The notes under the pieces were generated by a model. It saw only the letters and a program-made list of their open reading frames with translations, ran no database searches and was not told the origin of the DNA. The position numbers and the translations under genes were made by a program. Of a stretch of DNA of 64,000 bases, positions 36,209-45,181 are shown piece after piece. Position 1 is the first letter of the stretch; every line of letters starts with the position of its first letter. This stretch comes from Bradyrhizobium monzae (GTDB lineage: Bacteria > Pseudomonadota > Alphaproteobacteria > Rhizobiales > Xanthobacteraceae), in NCBI RefSeq assembly GCF_021458635.1, contig NZ_JAIRDQ010000002.1:620001-684000 (forward strand), read 5' to 3'.

Positions 36209-37135
36209 CTAGTCCACAAACGGTTCGACGATGTTGCGCTTGCCGAGCAGGAAAGCGTCGGCAACGAGACGAAGCGGTGCCAGATCGACGTCGCTCGCGC
36301 CAGTCGCGGCGAGCTTGACGAAATGCCGATAGAGCTCGCGATATTCCTCATCGGGCGCGTCGGCAACAACCTTGTCGTTGAGCGCCATGATCCTGCCGCC
36401 GCGGGATAAAGTCATCCGGCCCTCGTCGGTTTCGACCAGGATATCCCAGCTCTGCGGTCCGGTCTGGCGGAAGTCGAATTCGGCCGTGATCGGCAGACCG
36501 CCGATATCGGTCAGCGTCAAATTGGCCGCAATCGGCGACTGGCAGTTGGCCGGAAAAGCGAGCTCGGCCGCGGTGACGAACACCGGCTTCGGCAGGATGC
36601 GGGTCAGGATCGACAGCGCGTTGATGCCGGGATCGAACACGCCGAGCCCGCCCGGCTCCCAGATCCAGGCCTGGCCGGGATGCCAGACGCGGACGTCTTC
36701 CTTCCAATTGATATGCACCGATTTGATCCGGCGTGCAGCCAGCCATTCGCGGGCCGGCTCGACCGCGGGTGCATGGCGCGAATGCCAGGTCGCAAACAGA
36801 GTGCGCTTTGCCTCCGCGGCAAGGGCGATCAACGGATCGAGCTCGGCAACGCCGATGCCGGGCGGCTTCTCCAGCATGACATGCTTGCCGGCGGCGAGCG
36901 CCGCGGCAGCCTGGGCACGACGCACCTGCGGCGGCGTGCAGAGCGACACCGCGTCGATCTGCGGTCCCTTCTCCAGCAGCTCCTCGACGGTCGCGAAATG
37001 CGGCAGGTCTGGCAGCGACGCGTTGCGGCTGGCAATTGCGGCGAGCATCGCGCCTGGCACTGCGGCGATCGCGCCGACGTGCTGGTCGCGCGCAATCTTG
37101 CCGAAGCCGACGATGGCGATGCGAAGTTCAGTCAC
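36209..37135 (-). CDS. Gfo/Idh/MocA-family sugar 1-dehydrogenase (L-arabinose/D-galactose type)
   Basis: A 308-residue NAD(P)-dependent oxidoreductase. The dinucleotide motif is IVGFGKIARDQH (residues 8-19), the catalytic Lys is in HVMLEKPPG, and GLGVFDPGINALSIL holds the conserved Asp region. Length and motifs fit the L-arabinose 1-dehydrogenase/D-galactose 1-dehydrogenase group, which forms the 1,4-lactone. With the mutarotase and lactonase it would carry the first three steps of an oxidative, non-phosphorylative sugar pathway. Confidence 0.9.
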   Translation of the reverse strand: MTELRIAIVGFGKIARDQHVGAIAAVPGAMLAAIASRNASLPDLPHFATVEELLEKGPQIDAVSLCTPPQVRRAQAAAALAAGKHVMLEKPPGIGVAELDPLIALAAEAKRTLFATWHSRHAPAVEPAREWLAARRIKSVHINWKEDVRVWHPGQAWIWEPGGLGVFDPGINALSILTRILPKPVFVTAAELAFPANCQSPIAANLTLTDIGGLPITAEFDFRQTGPQSWDILVETDEGRMTLSRGGRIMALNDKVVADAPDEEYRELYRHFVKLAATGASDVDLAPLRLVADAFLLGKRNIVEPFVD

Positions 37136-37137
37136 AC

Positions 37138-37908
37138 TTACTCTCCACTTTCCGCGGACGGCAGCGGCTCGGCAGGGGCCGTCTCGATCTCAGTGCCATC
37201 ATGGCGACGCATGCCGTTGTGAATGACATAGACCATCGCCTCCGATGCCGCCCCGGCATCGCCGGACGTGATCGCGTCGACGATTTTCTGATGCCAGAGC
37301 AACACGGTGTCGCGGTCCTCCGGCTCGACCGGGGCACTGAGCAGGAACGAGGCGCGCAAGGCGGCCTCGATGACATGGCCGATCGAGCGCATGAACAGAT
37401 TACCCGATGCCCGCGCCACCGCAACGTGCAGTGCGAGATCGGCATCGGCAAAGCGGACGGAATCGGAAGCCTCGAGCCGCATCCGTTCCATGCTGTGGCG
37501 AAGCTCGGCGATATCCTCCTCGGACCGCTGCGCCGCCGCGAGCGCGGCGGCCCGCGGCTCGACCGCGAGGCGAATCTCGGCGAGGTCGTTGAGAAAACGC
37601 TTGTCGATGCCGGCATCGAGATGCCAGGCCAGCACGTCGGCGTCGAACATGTTCCAGGCGGCGCGTTCGCGCACGACGGTGCCCACCCGCGCCTTGGTGG
37701 TCAAAAGCCCCTTGGCGACCAGCGTCTTCACGCTCTCGCGCAGCACCGGCCGCGACACGCCGAACATCGCGATCAGCTCGGCGTCACCCGGAAGCCGCGC
37801 CCCTTCGGCATAGCGGCTAGCGATGATGTCGACGCCAATCGAGCGGGCGACCTCCGCGTGGTTGGAATGGGCCCGCCGTGTCGGGATGACGACGATGCGC
37901 GAGGTCAT
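37138..37908 (-). CDS. GntR-family (FadR subfamily) transcriptional regulator
   Basis: A 256-residue regulator starting MTSRIVVIPTRRAHSNH. The winged helix (GARLPGDAELIAMFGVSRPVLRESVKTL) covers residues 35-65, followed by an all-helical FCD ligand domain with RLAVEPRAAALAA, the metal/ligand Asp and His residues (FADADLALH, WHQKIVDAI). Its start overlaps the permease stop (ATGA), so it sits inside the operon it probably controls. Its likely site is the ATAGTCA palindrome ahead of the first operon gene. Confidence 0.92.
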   Translation of the reverse strand: MTSRIVVIPTRRAHSNHAEVARSIGVDIIASRYAEGARLPGDAELIAMFGVSRPVLRESVKTLVAKGLLTTKARVGTVVRERAAWNMFDADVLAWHLDAGIDKRFLNDLAEIRLAVEPRAAALAAAQRSEEDIAELRHSMERMRLEASDSVRFADADLALHVAVARASGNLFMRSIGHVIEAALRASFLLSAPVEPEDRDTVLLWHQKIVDAITSGDAGAASEAMVYVIHNGMRRHDGTEIETAPAEPLPSAESGE

Positions 37909-38885
37909 GAGACGGCTCCCGCACGTTTCGCCGCCGGCGGTCGCGCCAGCGCGACCAGTCCCTGCTGCAGGGCGATGAAGGCGAACAGCAAGACGCCGGT
38001 CGCGATCTTGGTCCACCAGCTCGACAGTGTCCCGTCGAAATTGATGTAAGTCTGGATCATGCCCTGGATCAGCACGCCGAGGAAGGTGCCGATCACCGAG
38101 CCCTGCCCGCCCGTGAGCAGCGTGCCACCGATGACCACGGCCGCGATGCTATCGAGCTCGACGCCGACGGCGGAGAGAGAATAGCCGGCGCTGGTGTAGA
38201 AGGAGAACACGATGCCGGCGATGCCCGCAAGCAGGCTCGACAGCATGTAGATCTTCACCGTCATCTTGCCGACCGCGACGCCCATCAGGCTTGCGGTGGC
38301 CCGGCCTCCGCCAAGTGCATAGACGTTGGCACCGAACCGGGTGAGACGCAGCAGCAGCACGCCGCCGATCACAATCGCGAGCATGATGATCGCGATCGCG
38401 GTCAGCCGCCCACCCCCGGGGATGCGCAGCGCGAAGTCGGACACCGATGCGTAGACCGGCGCGGTGATCGGCACCGACTCCGTCGAGAGCAGGAAGCTCG
38501 CGCCGCGCGCCAGGAACATCCCGGCGAGCGTCACGATGAAGGGCGGCAGGTCGAAGACGTGGATGATCGCGCCCATCGCGGCGCCAAAGGCCGCCGAGAG
38601 CGCAAGGATGGCGACGAACGCGACCAGCGGCGGCACGCCCCAGCGCTCGATCGCGAGCGCCACGAACACGGTGGTGAAGCCGATCACCGAGCCGACCGAG
38701 AGATCGATGCCGCCGGAGATGATGACGAAGGTCATGCCGGTCGCGACGATGCCGAGGAAGGCATTGTCGGTGAGGAGATTGCCGACCACGCGGGTCGAGG
38801 CGATGTTGGGAAACTGTAGCGCGCAGAGGGCAAAGCCTGCGACGAGGACGACGGCCGTGATCAGGACGGGCGGCAGGCCTTTCAT
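37905..38885 (-). CDS. yjfF: Sugar ABC transporter permease (YjfF type)
   Basis: A 326-residue CUT2 permease, starting MKGLPPVLITAVVLVAGF at an ATG that overlaps the other permease's stop. Motifs are [32 protein letters not shown] and GTLLTGGQGSVIG. In E. coli, YtfQ-YtfR-YtfT-YjfF is a galactofuranose importer with two different permeases; the gene order and paired permeases here match that layout. Confidence 0.9.
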   Translation of the reverse strand: MKGLPPVLITAVVLVAGFALCALQFPNIASTRVVGNLLTDNAFLGIVATGMTFVIISGGIDLSVGSVIGFTTVFVALAIERWGVPPLVAFVAILALSAAFGAAMGAIIHVFDLPPFIVTLAGMFLARGASFLLSTESVPITAPVYASVSDFALRIPGGGRLTAIAIIMLAIVIGGVLLLRLTRFGANVYALGGGRATASLMGVAVGKMTVKIYMLSSLLAGIAGIVFSFYTSAGYSLSAVGVELDSIAAVVIGGTLLTGGQGSVIGTFLGVLIQGMIQTYINFDGTLSSWWTKIATGVLLFAFIALQQGLVALARPPAAKRAGAVS

Positions 38886-39874
38886 GGTTTCGTCCTCCGC
38901 AGCCGCGCCATGATGCCAGCAAAGTCGGACAGTTTTGGCGATTGTAGCAGCAGCACCGCGAGCACCACCACGGCCTTGACCAGCAAATTGAACTCCGGCG
39001 GATAGCCCGACAGCAAAATGCCGGTGTTCATGGTCTGGATGATCAGCGCACCGAGCACCGCCAGAACAAGGCTGAAGCGGCCGCCGAACAGCGAGGTGCC
39101 GCCGATCACCACCGCGAGGATGGCATCGAGCTCGAGCCAAAGGCCGGCATTGTTGGCATCCGCGCCCATGATGTCGGCCGCGGCAATCACGCCGGCAAGT
39201 GCGGCGCAGACGCCGCACCAGACGTAGACCGCCAAAATCATCCCGCGCGTGGCGACGCCGGCAAGCTCGCTCGCCCGCGCATTGCCGCCGGTCGCCTCGA
39301 TCAGAAGTCCAAGCGCCGAGCCGCGCACCACCGCACCGGTCAGGATCAGCATGCCGAGCGCAATCGCGATCGGCACCGGCACGCCGAGAATGGCGCCGTT
39401 GCCGAGCCAGACCAGATCCGGCGAGCTGAAGGTCACGATGCGACCTTCAGTGATGAGCTGGGCGATACCGCGACCGGCGACCATCAGGATCAGCGTTGCC
39501 ACGATCGGCTGCATGCCAAGCACGGCGACGAGGAAGCCGTTCCACAATCCGCAGACGAGCCCCGCGCCAAGCGCCGCCGCCAGCACCACCGGCAGGCCGT
39601 GGCTGTCGGCGAGGCTCGCGGCGATCGCGCCGCAGATCGCCATCACCGCACCGACGGAGAGGTCTATCCCACGCGTCGCGATCACCAGCACCATGCCGAG
39701 CGAGAGCAGCGCCACCGGTGTGCCGCGGTTGAGCACGTCGATCAGGCTGCCGAACAGCCGACCGTCCTGGAGACGCAGGTCGAAGAATTGCGGCGACACC
39801 ACGCGGTCGACCGCGAGAATGACGACAAGCGCGAGGATCTGGGCAAGGCCGCGCCGCGGCAATAGCGCTGTCAT
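38882..39874 (-). CDS. ytfT: Sugar ABC transporter permease (YtfT type)
   Basis: A 330-residue CUT2 permease with TRGIDLSVGAVMAICG, QPIVATLILMVAGRGIAQLI and GGTSLFGGRFSLV. About nine or ten membrane helices are expected. It overlaps the ATPase gene before it and the second permease after it, both by 4 bases (ATGA), so all three are translationally coupled. It is the heterodimer partner of the YjfF-type permease. Confidence 0.9.
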   Translation of the reverse strand: MTALLPRRGLAQILALVVILAVDRVVSPQFFDLRLQDGRLFGSLIDVLNRGTPVALLSLGMVLVIATRGIDLSVGAVMAICGAIAASLADSHGLPVVLAAALGAGLVCGLWNGFLVAVLGMQPIVATLILMVAGRGIAQLITEGRIVTFSSPDLVWLGNGAILGVPVPIAIALGMLILTGAVVRGSALGLLIEATGGNARASELAGVATRGMILAVYVWCGVCAALAGVIAAADIMGADANNAGLWLELDAILAVVIGGTSLFGGRFSLVLAVLGALIIQTMNTGILLSGYPPEFNLLVKAVVVLAVLLLQSPKLSDFAGIMARLRRTKP

Positions 39875-41412
39875 GCCCGGGCCTCTTGCATCGCTGCGCC
39901 ATCGGCGGCGATGGCCGCGAGAATGTTGGTGACGTCGATGGCCTCGCCCGAGAGCTCCTCGACATGGGTTCGGTCGCGAAGCACAACCACACGATCGGAA
40001 TAGGTCACGATCTCGTCGAGCTCGGAGGAGATCACGAGCAGCGCCAGCCCGTCGTCGCAGAGCTCGCGGATCAGGCGGATGATCTCGGCATGCGCGCCGA
40101 CATCGATGCCGCGCGTGGGTTCATCCAGCACGAGGAGCCGTGGCGAAGTCGCGAGCCATCGCGCCAGCAGAACCTTTTGCTGATTGCCGCCGGAGAGCAG
40201 GCCGACGGGTCGTTCCGCATCGGGCGGGCGGATGTCGAGCATCTTGACGTAACGTCTCGCAATCTCGTCTTGCTCGCGTCGCGACAGCGGCCGATGCAGC
40301 CCGCGCTTGGCCTGAAGCGCCAGCACGATGTTCTCGCGCACGGTGAGCTCGGCGACGATGCCATCGGTCTTGCGCTCCTCCGGGCAATAGCCAAAGCCGT
40401 GGCGCACGCCATCACGCGGGGACTGCAGCCGTACGGCCGCGCCCTCCACCCTCGCATGCCCGCCATCGGCACGCTCGGCGCCGAACACCAGCCGCGCTGT
40501 CTCGGTGCGGCCCGAGCCGAGGAGGCCAGCGAGACCAACGACCTCGCCGTGGCGCAGCTCGAGATTGAACGGGGCGACATAGCCGGCCTTGCCGTAACTC
40601 TCGAAACTCGCGCAGATCTCGCGTGCCTTGTGCTCGCCGACCGCCGCCCGTGCGCTGGTGGTCTCGGCCAGCTCGCGCCCGAGCATCATCCGGATCAGCT
40701 CGAGCCGCGGCAGCGAAGCGATCTCGCGCTCGCCGACCAGGCGACCGTTCCGCAAGACCGTGATGCGGTCTGATATCTCGTAGACCTGATCGAGAAAATG
40801 ACTGACGAAGACGATGCCGATGCCACGCTTGGCCAATTGGCGCATGATGCCGAACAGGATCTCGACCTCGTGACGGTCGAGGCTCGCTGTCGGCTCGTCC
40901 AGGATCAGCACGCGGGCGGAAAGATCGACGGCGCGTGCGATCGCGGTGACGTGTTGTATGGCTACCGAATAATTGCCGAGTGGCGCTGCGACATCGATAT
41001 CGAGGCCGAATTCCGTGAGCAGCGCTTTGGCGCGGCGGCGCATCTCGCCTTCACGCACGATGCCGAAGCGCATCGGCTGGCGGTCGAGAAACAGGTTCTG
41101 CGCCACCGACAGGTTCGGCAGCAGGTTAACCTCCTGGTAGACGGTGGCAATGCCGGCTTGCAGCGCAGCCTTGGCAGAACGCGGCGCGACCTCTTCGCCG
41201 CCCAGACGGACGACACCGGCATCGCGCGGGAACACGCCGGTGATGACCTTGATCAGCGTGGATTTGCCGGCTCCATTCTCGCCGAGCAGCGCATGGATCT
41301 CGCCGGCGCGAAGCGTGAAGTCGACCTCCTGCAACGCGCGCACCGCACCGAAGCTCTTGCTGATCCCGCGCACCTCCAACAAAGAAGGAGCCGGATCAAG
41401 GCTATTCTCCAT
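39871..41412 (-). CDS. ytfR: Sugar ABC transporter ATP-binding protein (YtfR type)
   Basis: A 513-residue double-domain CUT2 ATPase. Domain one has GENGAGKST and [12 protein letters not shown]; domain two has the altered Walker A GLLGSGRTE and the intact signature [16 protein letters not shown] with [12 protein letters not shown]. It is encoded between the YtfQ-type binding protein and the YtfT-type permease, as in the E. coli ytf operon. Confidence 0.92.
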   Translation of the reverse strand: MENSLDPAPSLLEVRGISKSFGAVRALQEVDFTLRAGEIHALLGENGAGKSTLIKVITGVFPRDAGVVRLGGEEVAPRSAKAALQAGIATVYQEVNLLPNLSVAQNLFLDRQPMRFGIVREGEMRRRAKALLTEFGLDIDVAAPLGNYSVAIQHVTAIARAVDLSARVLILDEPTASLDRHEVEILFGIMRQLAKRGIGIVFVSHFLDQVYEISDRITVLRNGRLVGEREIASLPRLELIRMMLGRELAETTSARAAVGEHKAREICASFESYGKAGYVAPFNLELRHGEVVGLAGLLGSGRTETARLVFGAERADGGHARVEGAAVRLQSPRDGVRHGFGYCPEERKTDGIVAELTVRENIVLALQAKRGLHRPLSRREQDEIARRYVKMLDIRPPDAERPVGLLSGGNQQKVLLARWLATSPRLLVLDEPTRGIDVGAHAEIIRLIRELCDDGLALLVISSELDEIVTYSDRVVVLRDRTHVEELSGEAIDVTNILAAIAADGAAMQEARA

Positions 41413-41491
41413 AACGACGTCACTCCCACCGGCGCCCGCTTATGCTGCGGACACCCAGCCTATTCGTTCGTGCAACGGATGCGAAGGGGGT

Positions 41492-41518
41492 TGCCGGACC
41501 GCAAAGAGCGGTCCGGCA
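41492..41518. repeat. Intercistronic hairpin after the ytfQ-type gene
   Basis: An 11-bp perfect stem with a 5-base loop (TGCCGGACCGC AAAGA GCGGTCCGGCA), ten bases after the binding-protein stop codon. It occupies the same place as the hairpins following the other two sugar-binding-protein genes. Confidence 0.6.
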
Positions 41519-41528
41519 GGCGCTCGCT

Positions 41529-42494
41529 TCAGTAACCGAGGCCCTTCTTGCTGTCGTATTCCTTCTGCGGATCGTCGGCGGCCGTGAGAAGCCTGGATTC
41601 GGTCTGGATCCATTTCGGCGGAACGGTGCCCTTTGCCTTGAATGCCGCGACGGCATCGAAGGCCGGCCCCGCCATGTTCGGCGTCAGCTCGACCGTGGCA
41701 TTGGCCTCGCCGGCGACCATCGCCTTGAAGATATCGGGGACCGCGTCGATCGAGACGGTGAGGATGTCCTTGCCCGGCTTGAGACCGGCTTCCTTCATTG
41801 CCTGGATCGCGCCGACCATCATGTCATCGTTGTGGGCATAGACCGCGCAGATGTTCTTGCCGCCGCCTTCGGCCTTGATGAAGCTCTCCATGACTTCCTT
41901 GCCCTTGGCGCGGGTGAAGTCGCCGGTCTGGCTGCGCACCACCTTCAAATTGGCATGCTTGGCGATGGCGGTGTCAAAGCCCTTCTTGCGGTTGGCGGCG
42001 ACGCTGGCGCCGACCGTGCCCTGCAATTCGACGACGTTGCAGGCCTTGTCGCCGACGGTCTTGGCCAGCCATTCGCCGGCGACCGCGCCTTCATGCACGC
42101 TGTCCGACGTGACGGCGGTGAGATAGAGGTCCTTGCCGGACGGATCGATGTCGCGGTCGAGCAGCACGACCGGGATCTTGGCTTCCTTGGCTTCCTTCAG
42201 TACCGAATCCCAGCCGGTCGAGACCACGGGCGCGAGGAAGATCGCATCGACATTCTGGGCGATGAAGGAGCGGATCGCCTTGATCTGGTTCTCCTGCTTC
42301 TGCTGCGCATCGGCGATTTTGAGATTGACCTTGCGCTTGGTGGCCTCCTGCTTGGAGACCGACGTCTCGGCCGCGCGCCAGCCGGATTCCGATCCGATCT
42401 GCGAGAAGCCGACGGTGAGCTCGGCTGCATTGGCCGGCAGCGCGAGCAACAACGCGGCCGTGGCGCTGGCCGCAAAAAGGGCTTTGAAGGTCAT
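41529..42494 (-). CDS. ytfQ: Sugar ABC transporter substrate-binding protein (YtfQ-like)
   Basis: A 321-residue periplasmic binding protein with a Sec signal (cleavage after ANAAE). The mature start LTVGFSQIGSESGWRAAETSVSK, together with DAQQKQENQIKAIRSFIAQNVDAIFLAP and LDRDIDPSGKDLY, is the YtfQ pattern. E. coli YtfQ binds galactofuranose; close homologues in other bacteria take arabinofuranose or galactose. It is the first gene of an eleven-gene operon and is preceded by a strong palindrome that is probably the operator. Confidence 0.9.
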   Translation of the reverse strand: MTFKALFAASATAALLLALPANAAELTVGFSQIGSESGWRAAETSVSKQEATKRKVNLKIADAQQKQENQIKAIRSFIAQNVDAIFLAPVVSTGWDSVLKEAKEAKIPVVLLDRDIDPSGKDLYLTAVTSDSVHEGAVAGEWLAKTVGDKACNVVELQGTVGASVAANRKKGFDTAIAKHANLKVVRSQTGDFTRAKGKEVMESFIKAEGGGKNICAVYAHNDDMMVGAIQAMKEAGLKPGKDILTVSIDAVPDIFKAMVAGEANATVELTPNMAGPAFDAVAAFKAKGTVPPKWIQTESRLLTAADDPQKEYDSKKGLGY

Positions 42495-42601
42495 CAGACG
42501 TGTCTCCCAAAATGTTGTCCGGGGCGCCTTCGGTATCCTGGCACCCTCAAGCCGGCCTTTAAGGCGGCGGGAGGGACTATTTCACGGAAGTTTCTGCCCG
42601 T

Positions 42602-42622
42602 ATAGTCATATTATTTGACTAT
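42602..42622. promoter_or_regulatory. Probable GntR operator ahead of the sugar operon
   Basis: A perfect 7-7-7 palindrome, ATAGTCA TATTATT TGACTAT, 108 bases upstream of the ytfQ-type start, in an otherwise G/C-rich region. The GTC...GAC half sites are usual for FadR-type GntR regulators, and such a regulator is encoded within the operon. Confidence 0.6.
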
Positions 42623-42726
42623 TCAACCGAATGTCACCGGGATGCCGACGGCTGCGTAGATGGCTCGCCAAACGCGACCTTGTTCCATGGATGCAACGTG
42701 GAGGTGAAAGGAGTTTTGCGAGTGCG

Positions 42727-42867
42727 GCATCGTCATGGCCGGGCTCGTCAAGGCCCTCCGCGGCCTTCTCTCGCGGGTCAAAGAACGTGTATGCCCGGGC
42801 CTTCGCCGCGCCGAAGGGGCTTCGGCCCCGCAGGCGGGACAAGTCCGGGCATCACGGTCTCATGGAA
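42727..42867. repeat. Degenerate dispersed repeat in the ytfQ-FAH gap
   Basis: This stretch contains GTCATGGCCGGGCTCGTC at one end and GACAAGTCCGGGCATCACG at the other, with C/G-rich hairpins inside. The ends resemble the GATGCCCGGGCTTGTCCCGGGCAT repeats I recall from Bradyrhizobium intergenic regions, split here by an insertion. The remaining 420-base gap holds only this and the GntR operator; I see no gene. Confidence 0.4.
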
Positions 42868-42913
42868 ATTTGCGTGTGCGATCAGCTGCCACGCGTGGCA
42901 GAGAAGCGAAGTG

Positions 42914-44086
42914 CTAGATCAACTTCCGCTGCGCCAGGTTCTTCATCAGTGCCCCGATGCCGAACGTCCACGGTTCGCACTCGTCGCTGGTGCGCATGCG
43001 GTTGACGAGCTTGCCGAGCTGAGGTGCCGATATCGTGACGATGTCGTCGCGCTTGTGGGTGAACCCCTGCCCCGGCGCATCGCGATCCTTGACCGGCGCG
43101 AACATCGTGCCGAGGAACAGAACGAAGCCATCAGGATATTGATGCACCTTGCCGATGGTCTGCGCGACAAGATCGGTCGGATCGCGGCTGATCATGCTGA
43201 TCGACGAGTGGCCGTCGAGCACGAAACCGTCCGCGCCCTTCACGTTCAGGCTGATATCGAGCTTGCGCGCATCGTCGAGCGTGAAAGTGTCGTCGAACAG
43301 ACGTAGCAGCGGTCCGATCGCGCACGAGGCGTTGTTGTCCTTGGCCTTCGACAAGAGCAGCGCCGAGCGGCCCTCGAAGTCACGCAAATTCACGTCGTTG
43401 CCGAGCGCGCCGCCGACGATCTTGCCGCGGCTGGAGACGAACAGCACCAGCTCCGGCTCGGGGTTGTTCCAGGTGGACTTCGGATGCAACCCGGCGTCCA
43501 TGCCGGTGCCGACCGAGGACAGGGTCGGCGCCTTGGTGAAGACTTCGGCATCGGGACCAATGCCGACTTCGAGATACTGGCTCCAGGCATTCTGATCGAC
43601 CAGCACCTGCTTCAGATGCATCGCCTGGTCCGAGCCCGGCTTGAGTTTTGACAGATCGTCGCCGATCAGCCGTGTCACCTCTTTCCGGATTGCTTCGGCC
43701 GAGGCCGGATTGCCCTTGGCCCGCTCCTCGATCACGCGTTCCAGCATCGAGATCGCGAAGGTGACACCGGCAGCCTTCAAGGTCTGGAGATCGACCGGCG
43801 CCAGCAGCCAGGACTTTTTCGGGTCGCGCCCATCAGGCCCCGTGTTGGCAACGATGGCTTCGAGATCGTCGATCCGCTCGCCCTTGGTCGCGGCAAGCGC
43901 TTTGGCCGGATTGTCCTCCTCGCAGAGGGCGCTGACGGTCGGGAATTTCGCGGTGACGTCGAAGACACCGTCGGTGCGCACGGCGACCACGGCCGGGCCG
44001 TCCGCCTGCGGCAGCCAAACGCGACCGACCAGCGTCCCCTTCGTTCCATCCTCAGGAAGAAGGTCTTTAACCGTCAAACTCGTCAT
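42914..44086 (-). CDS. Fumarylacetoacetase-fold sugar-acid dehydratase (XylX-like)
   Basis: A 390-residue FAH-family protein starting MTSLTVKDLLPEDG; I rejected a longer frame lacking family similarity. The region LLAPVDLQTLKAAGVTFAIS, ERVIEERAKGN, SQYLEVGIGPDAEVFTK, WNNPEPELVL, GNDVNLRDFEGRSALLLSKA and CAIGPLLRLFD closely recalls Caulobacter XylX, the 2-keto-3-deoxy-D-xylonate dehydratase of the Weimberg pathway; homologues use 2-keto-3-deoxy-L-arabinonate. Metal ligands are the Glu/Asp residues in those motifs. It would take the product of the sugar lactone branch on to alpha-ketoglutarate semialdehyde. The first dehydratase and the semialdehyde dehydrogenase are not in the window. Confidence 0.85.
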   Translation of the reverse strand: MTSLTVKDLLPEDGTKGTLVGRVWLPQADGPAVVAVRTDGVFDVTAKFPTVSALCEEDNPAKALAATKGERIDDLEAIVANTGPDGRDPKKSWLLAPVDLQTLKAAGVTFAISMLERVIEERAKGNPASAEAIRKEVTRLIGDDLSKLKPGSDQAMHLKQVLVDQNAWSQYLEVGIGPDAEVFTKAPTLSSVGTGMDAGLHPKSTWNNPEPELVLFVSSRGKIVGGALGNDVNLRDFEGRSALLLSKAKDNNASCAIGPLLRLFDDTFTLDDARKLDISLNVKGADGFVLDGHSSISMISRDPTDLVAQTIGKVHQYPDGFVLFLGTMFAPVKDRDAPGQGFTHKRDDIVTISAPQLGKLVNRMRTSDECEPWTFGIGALMKNLAQRKLI

Positions 44087-44141
44087 GGCCGGCGTCCTCG
44101 CTGTTTCTAAGGACTGGCCACTTTCGCAAGCGGCCGATCCC

Positions 44142-44157
44142 ATTGGCGAAGACCAAT
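44142..44157. promoter_or_regulatory. Palindrome upstream of the FAH-family gene
   Basis: ATTGG CGAAGA CCAAT, a perfect 5-6-5 dyad 56 bases upstream of the start. The position suits an operator, but no matching copy was found elsewhere, so the regulator is unknown. Confidence 0.3.
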
Positions 44158-44201
44158 AAACGTCTGGCAGGGGAAGTCCAGAGCGGCACGTTGCCCTGCT
44201 G

Positions 44202-45179
44202 CTATGCCCCTGCCCGCGCCTTTTGGGCCGCGATCTGCTGCAGCGCCCAGCGTGCATTCTTGCGGACATCCGGATCGGCGTCGTCGGCGATCACGGCCAG
44301 GAATGCTTCACCGTCGGGATGGGCGATCTCGCCGAGCGCGGCGGCCGCTTCCTTGCGCAAATTCGCCTGATCGTGATTGATGCAATTGCCGATCGGCCGT
44401 ACCGCGCGCTCGATCTTCATCTTGCCGAGGCTGCGGATCGCCTTCAGCCGCACCTGCCAGAACTCATCGGTAAGCGCGCCGACGAGCTGGTCGGCCGCGA
44501 TCGAACCGTTGACGTTGAGGCCGAGCGTTTCCGCCGCCATCTCGCGGACCATCCAGTCGGCATCCTTCAAGGCTCGCGTAATCGTCTCAGCCGCGGGCTT
44601 CATCTGTGAGAACGCGAGCGCACTCACGGCGGCGCGGCGGACATGTGCATCGGGATCGTTGATGAGCGCGGTCAGCGCGGGGATGGATTCCTCCAGCTTC
44701 AGGAAGCCGATCACGCCGATCGCCTGCACGCGCACGGCGGCATCGAGATCCTGCAGCGCTTCCAGCGCGGGCTTCAGCGTATCCTTGCGCCGCAGCTCCT
44801 TCAGCGCGCGCAGCGCGCCCATGCGGACGAAGGCGTGGGCGTGCTTGACCAGCGGCAGGATGGTCTCCGCACACGCCGGATCCTTGAACTCGGCCATGCT
44901 GTCGGCAGCAGCGGCCGCCACGATCCGTTCCGGGTCGACCAGCAGTTTCACCAATGCACTTGCGGCTTCCGGCCCGTCGAACTCGCCGAGCGCCATCGCG
45001 ACCTGCTGACGCACGCCGGCGTCGGGATCGGTTACGATGCTGGCGAGATGACCAACCGCGGCGGGGTCGCCGGAATGGCCGAGTGCGATAATGGCGACGC
45101 GGCGCTCGGCGGGATCGGCCGCCTGGAGCCGCTCGTCGGCGTCTTCGAGATCGTCATAGGATTCGAACGGGCTCGACAT
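44202..45179 (-). CDS. HEAT-repeat protein
   Basis: A 325-residue cytoplasmic protein made almost wholly of HEAT/PBS-lyase-type repeats, about nine, each with a pattern like DPDAGVRQQVAMALGEF or DPDAHVRRAAVSALAF. The start MSSPFESYDDLEDADERL gives a short acidic N-terminus. No enzymatic motif is visible; such solenoids are protein scaffolds or, in PBS-lyase relatives, chromophore/cofactor-attachment factors. The gene is 2 bases after the ferredoxin gene and is co-transcribed with it and the flavoprotein, so it may help assemble or hold that complex. Confidence 0.9.
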   Translation of the reverse strand: MSSPFESYDDLEDADERLQAADPAERRVAIIALGHSGDPAAVGHLASIVTDPDAGVRQQVAMALGEFDGPEAASALVKLLVDPERIVAAAAADSMAEFKDPACAETILPLVKHAHAFVRMGALRALKELRRKDTLKPALEALQDLDAAVRVQAIGVIGFLKLEESIPALTALINDPDAHVRRAAVSALAFSQMKPAAETITRALKDADWMVREMAAETLGLNVNGSIAADQLVGALTDEFWQVRLKAIRSLGKMKIERAVRPIGNCINHDQANLRKEAAAALGEIAHPDGEAFLAVIADDADPDVRKNARWALQQIAAQKARAGA

Positions 45180-45181
45180 GC

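Noticed and set aside
42540..42560. A TGGCAC near the ytfQ-type start suggestive of a sigma-54 promoter
   Set aside because: The -12 element is missing and the spacing is one base off (TGGCACCCTCAAGCC), unlike the perfect site at 48652.
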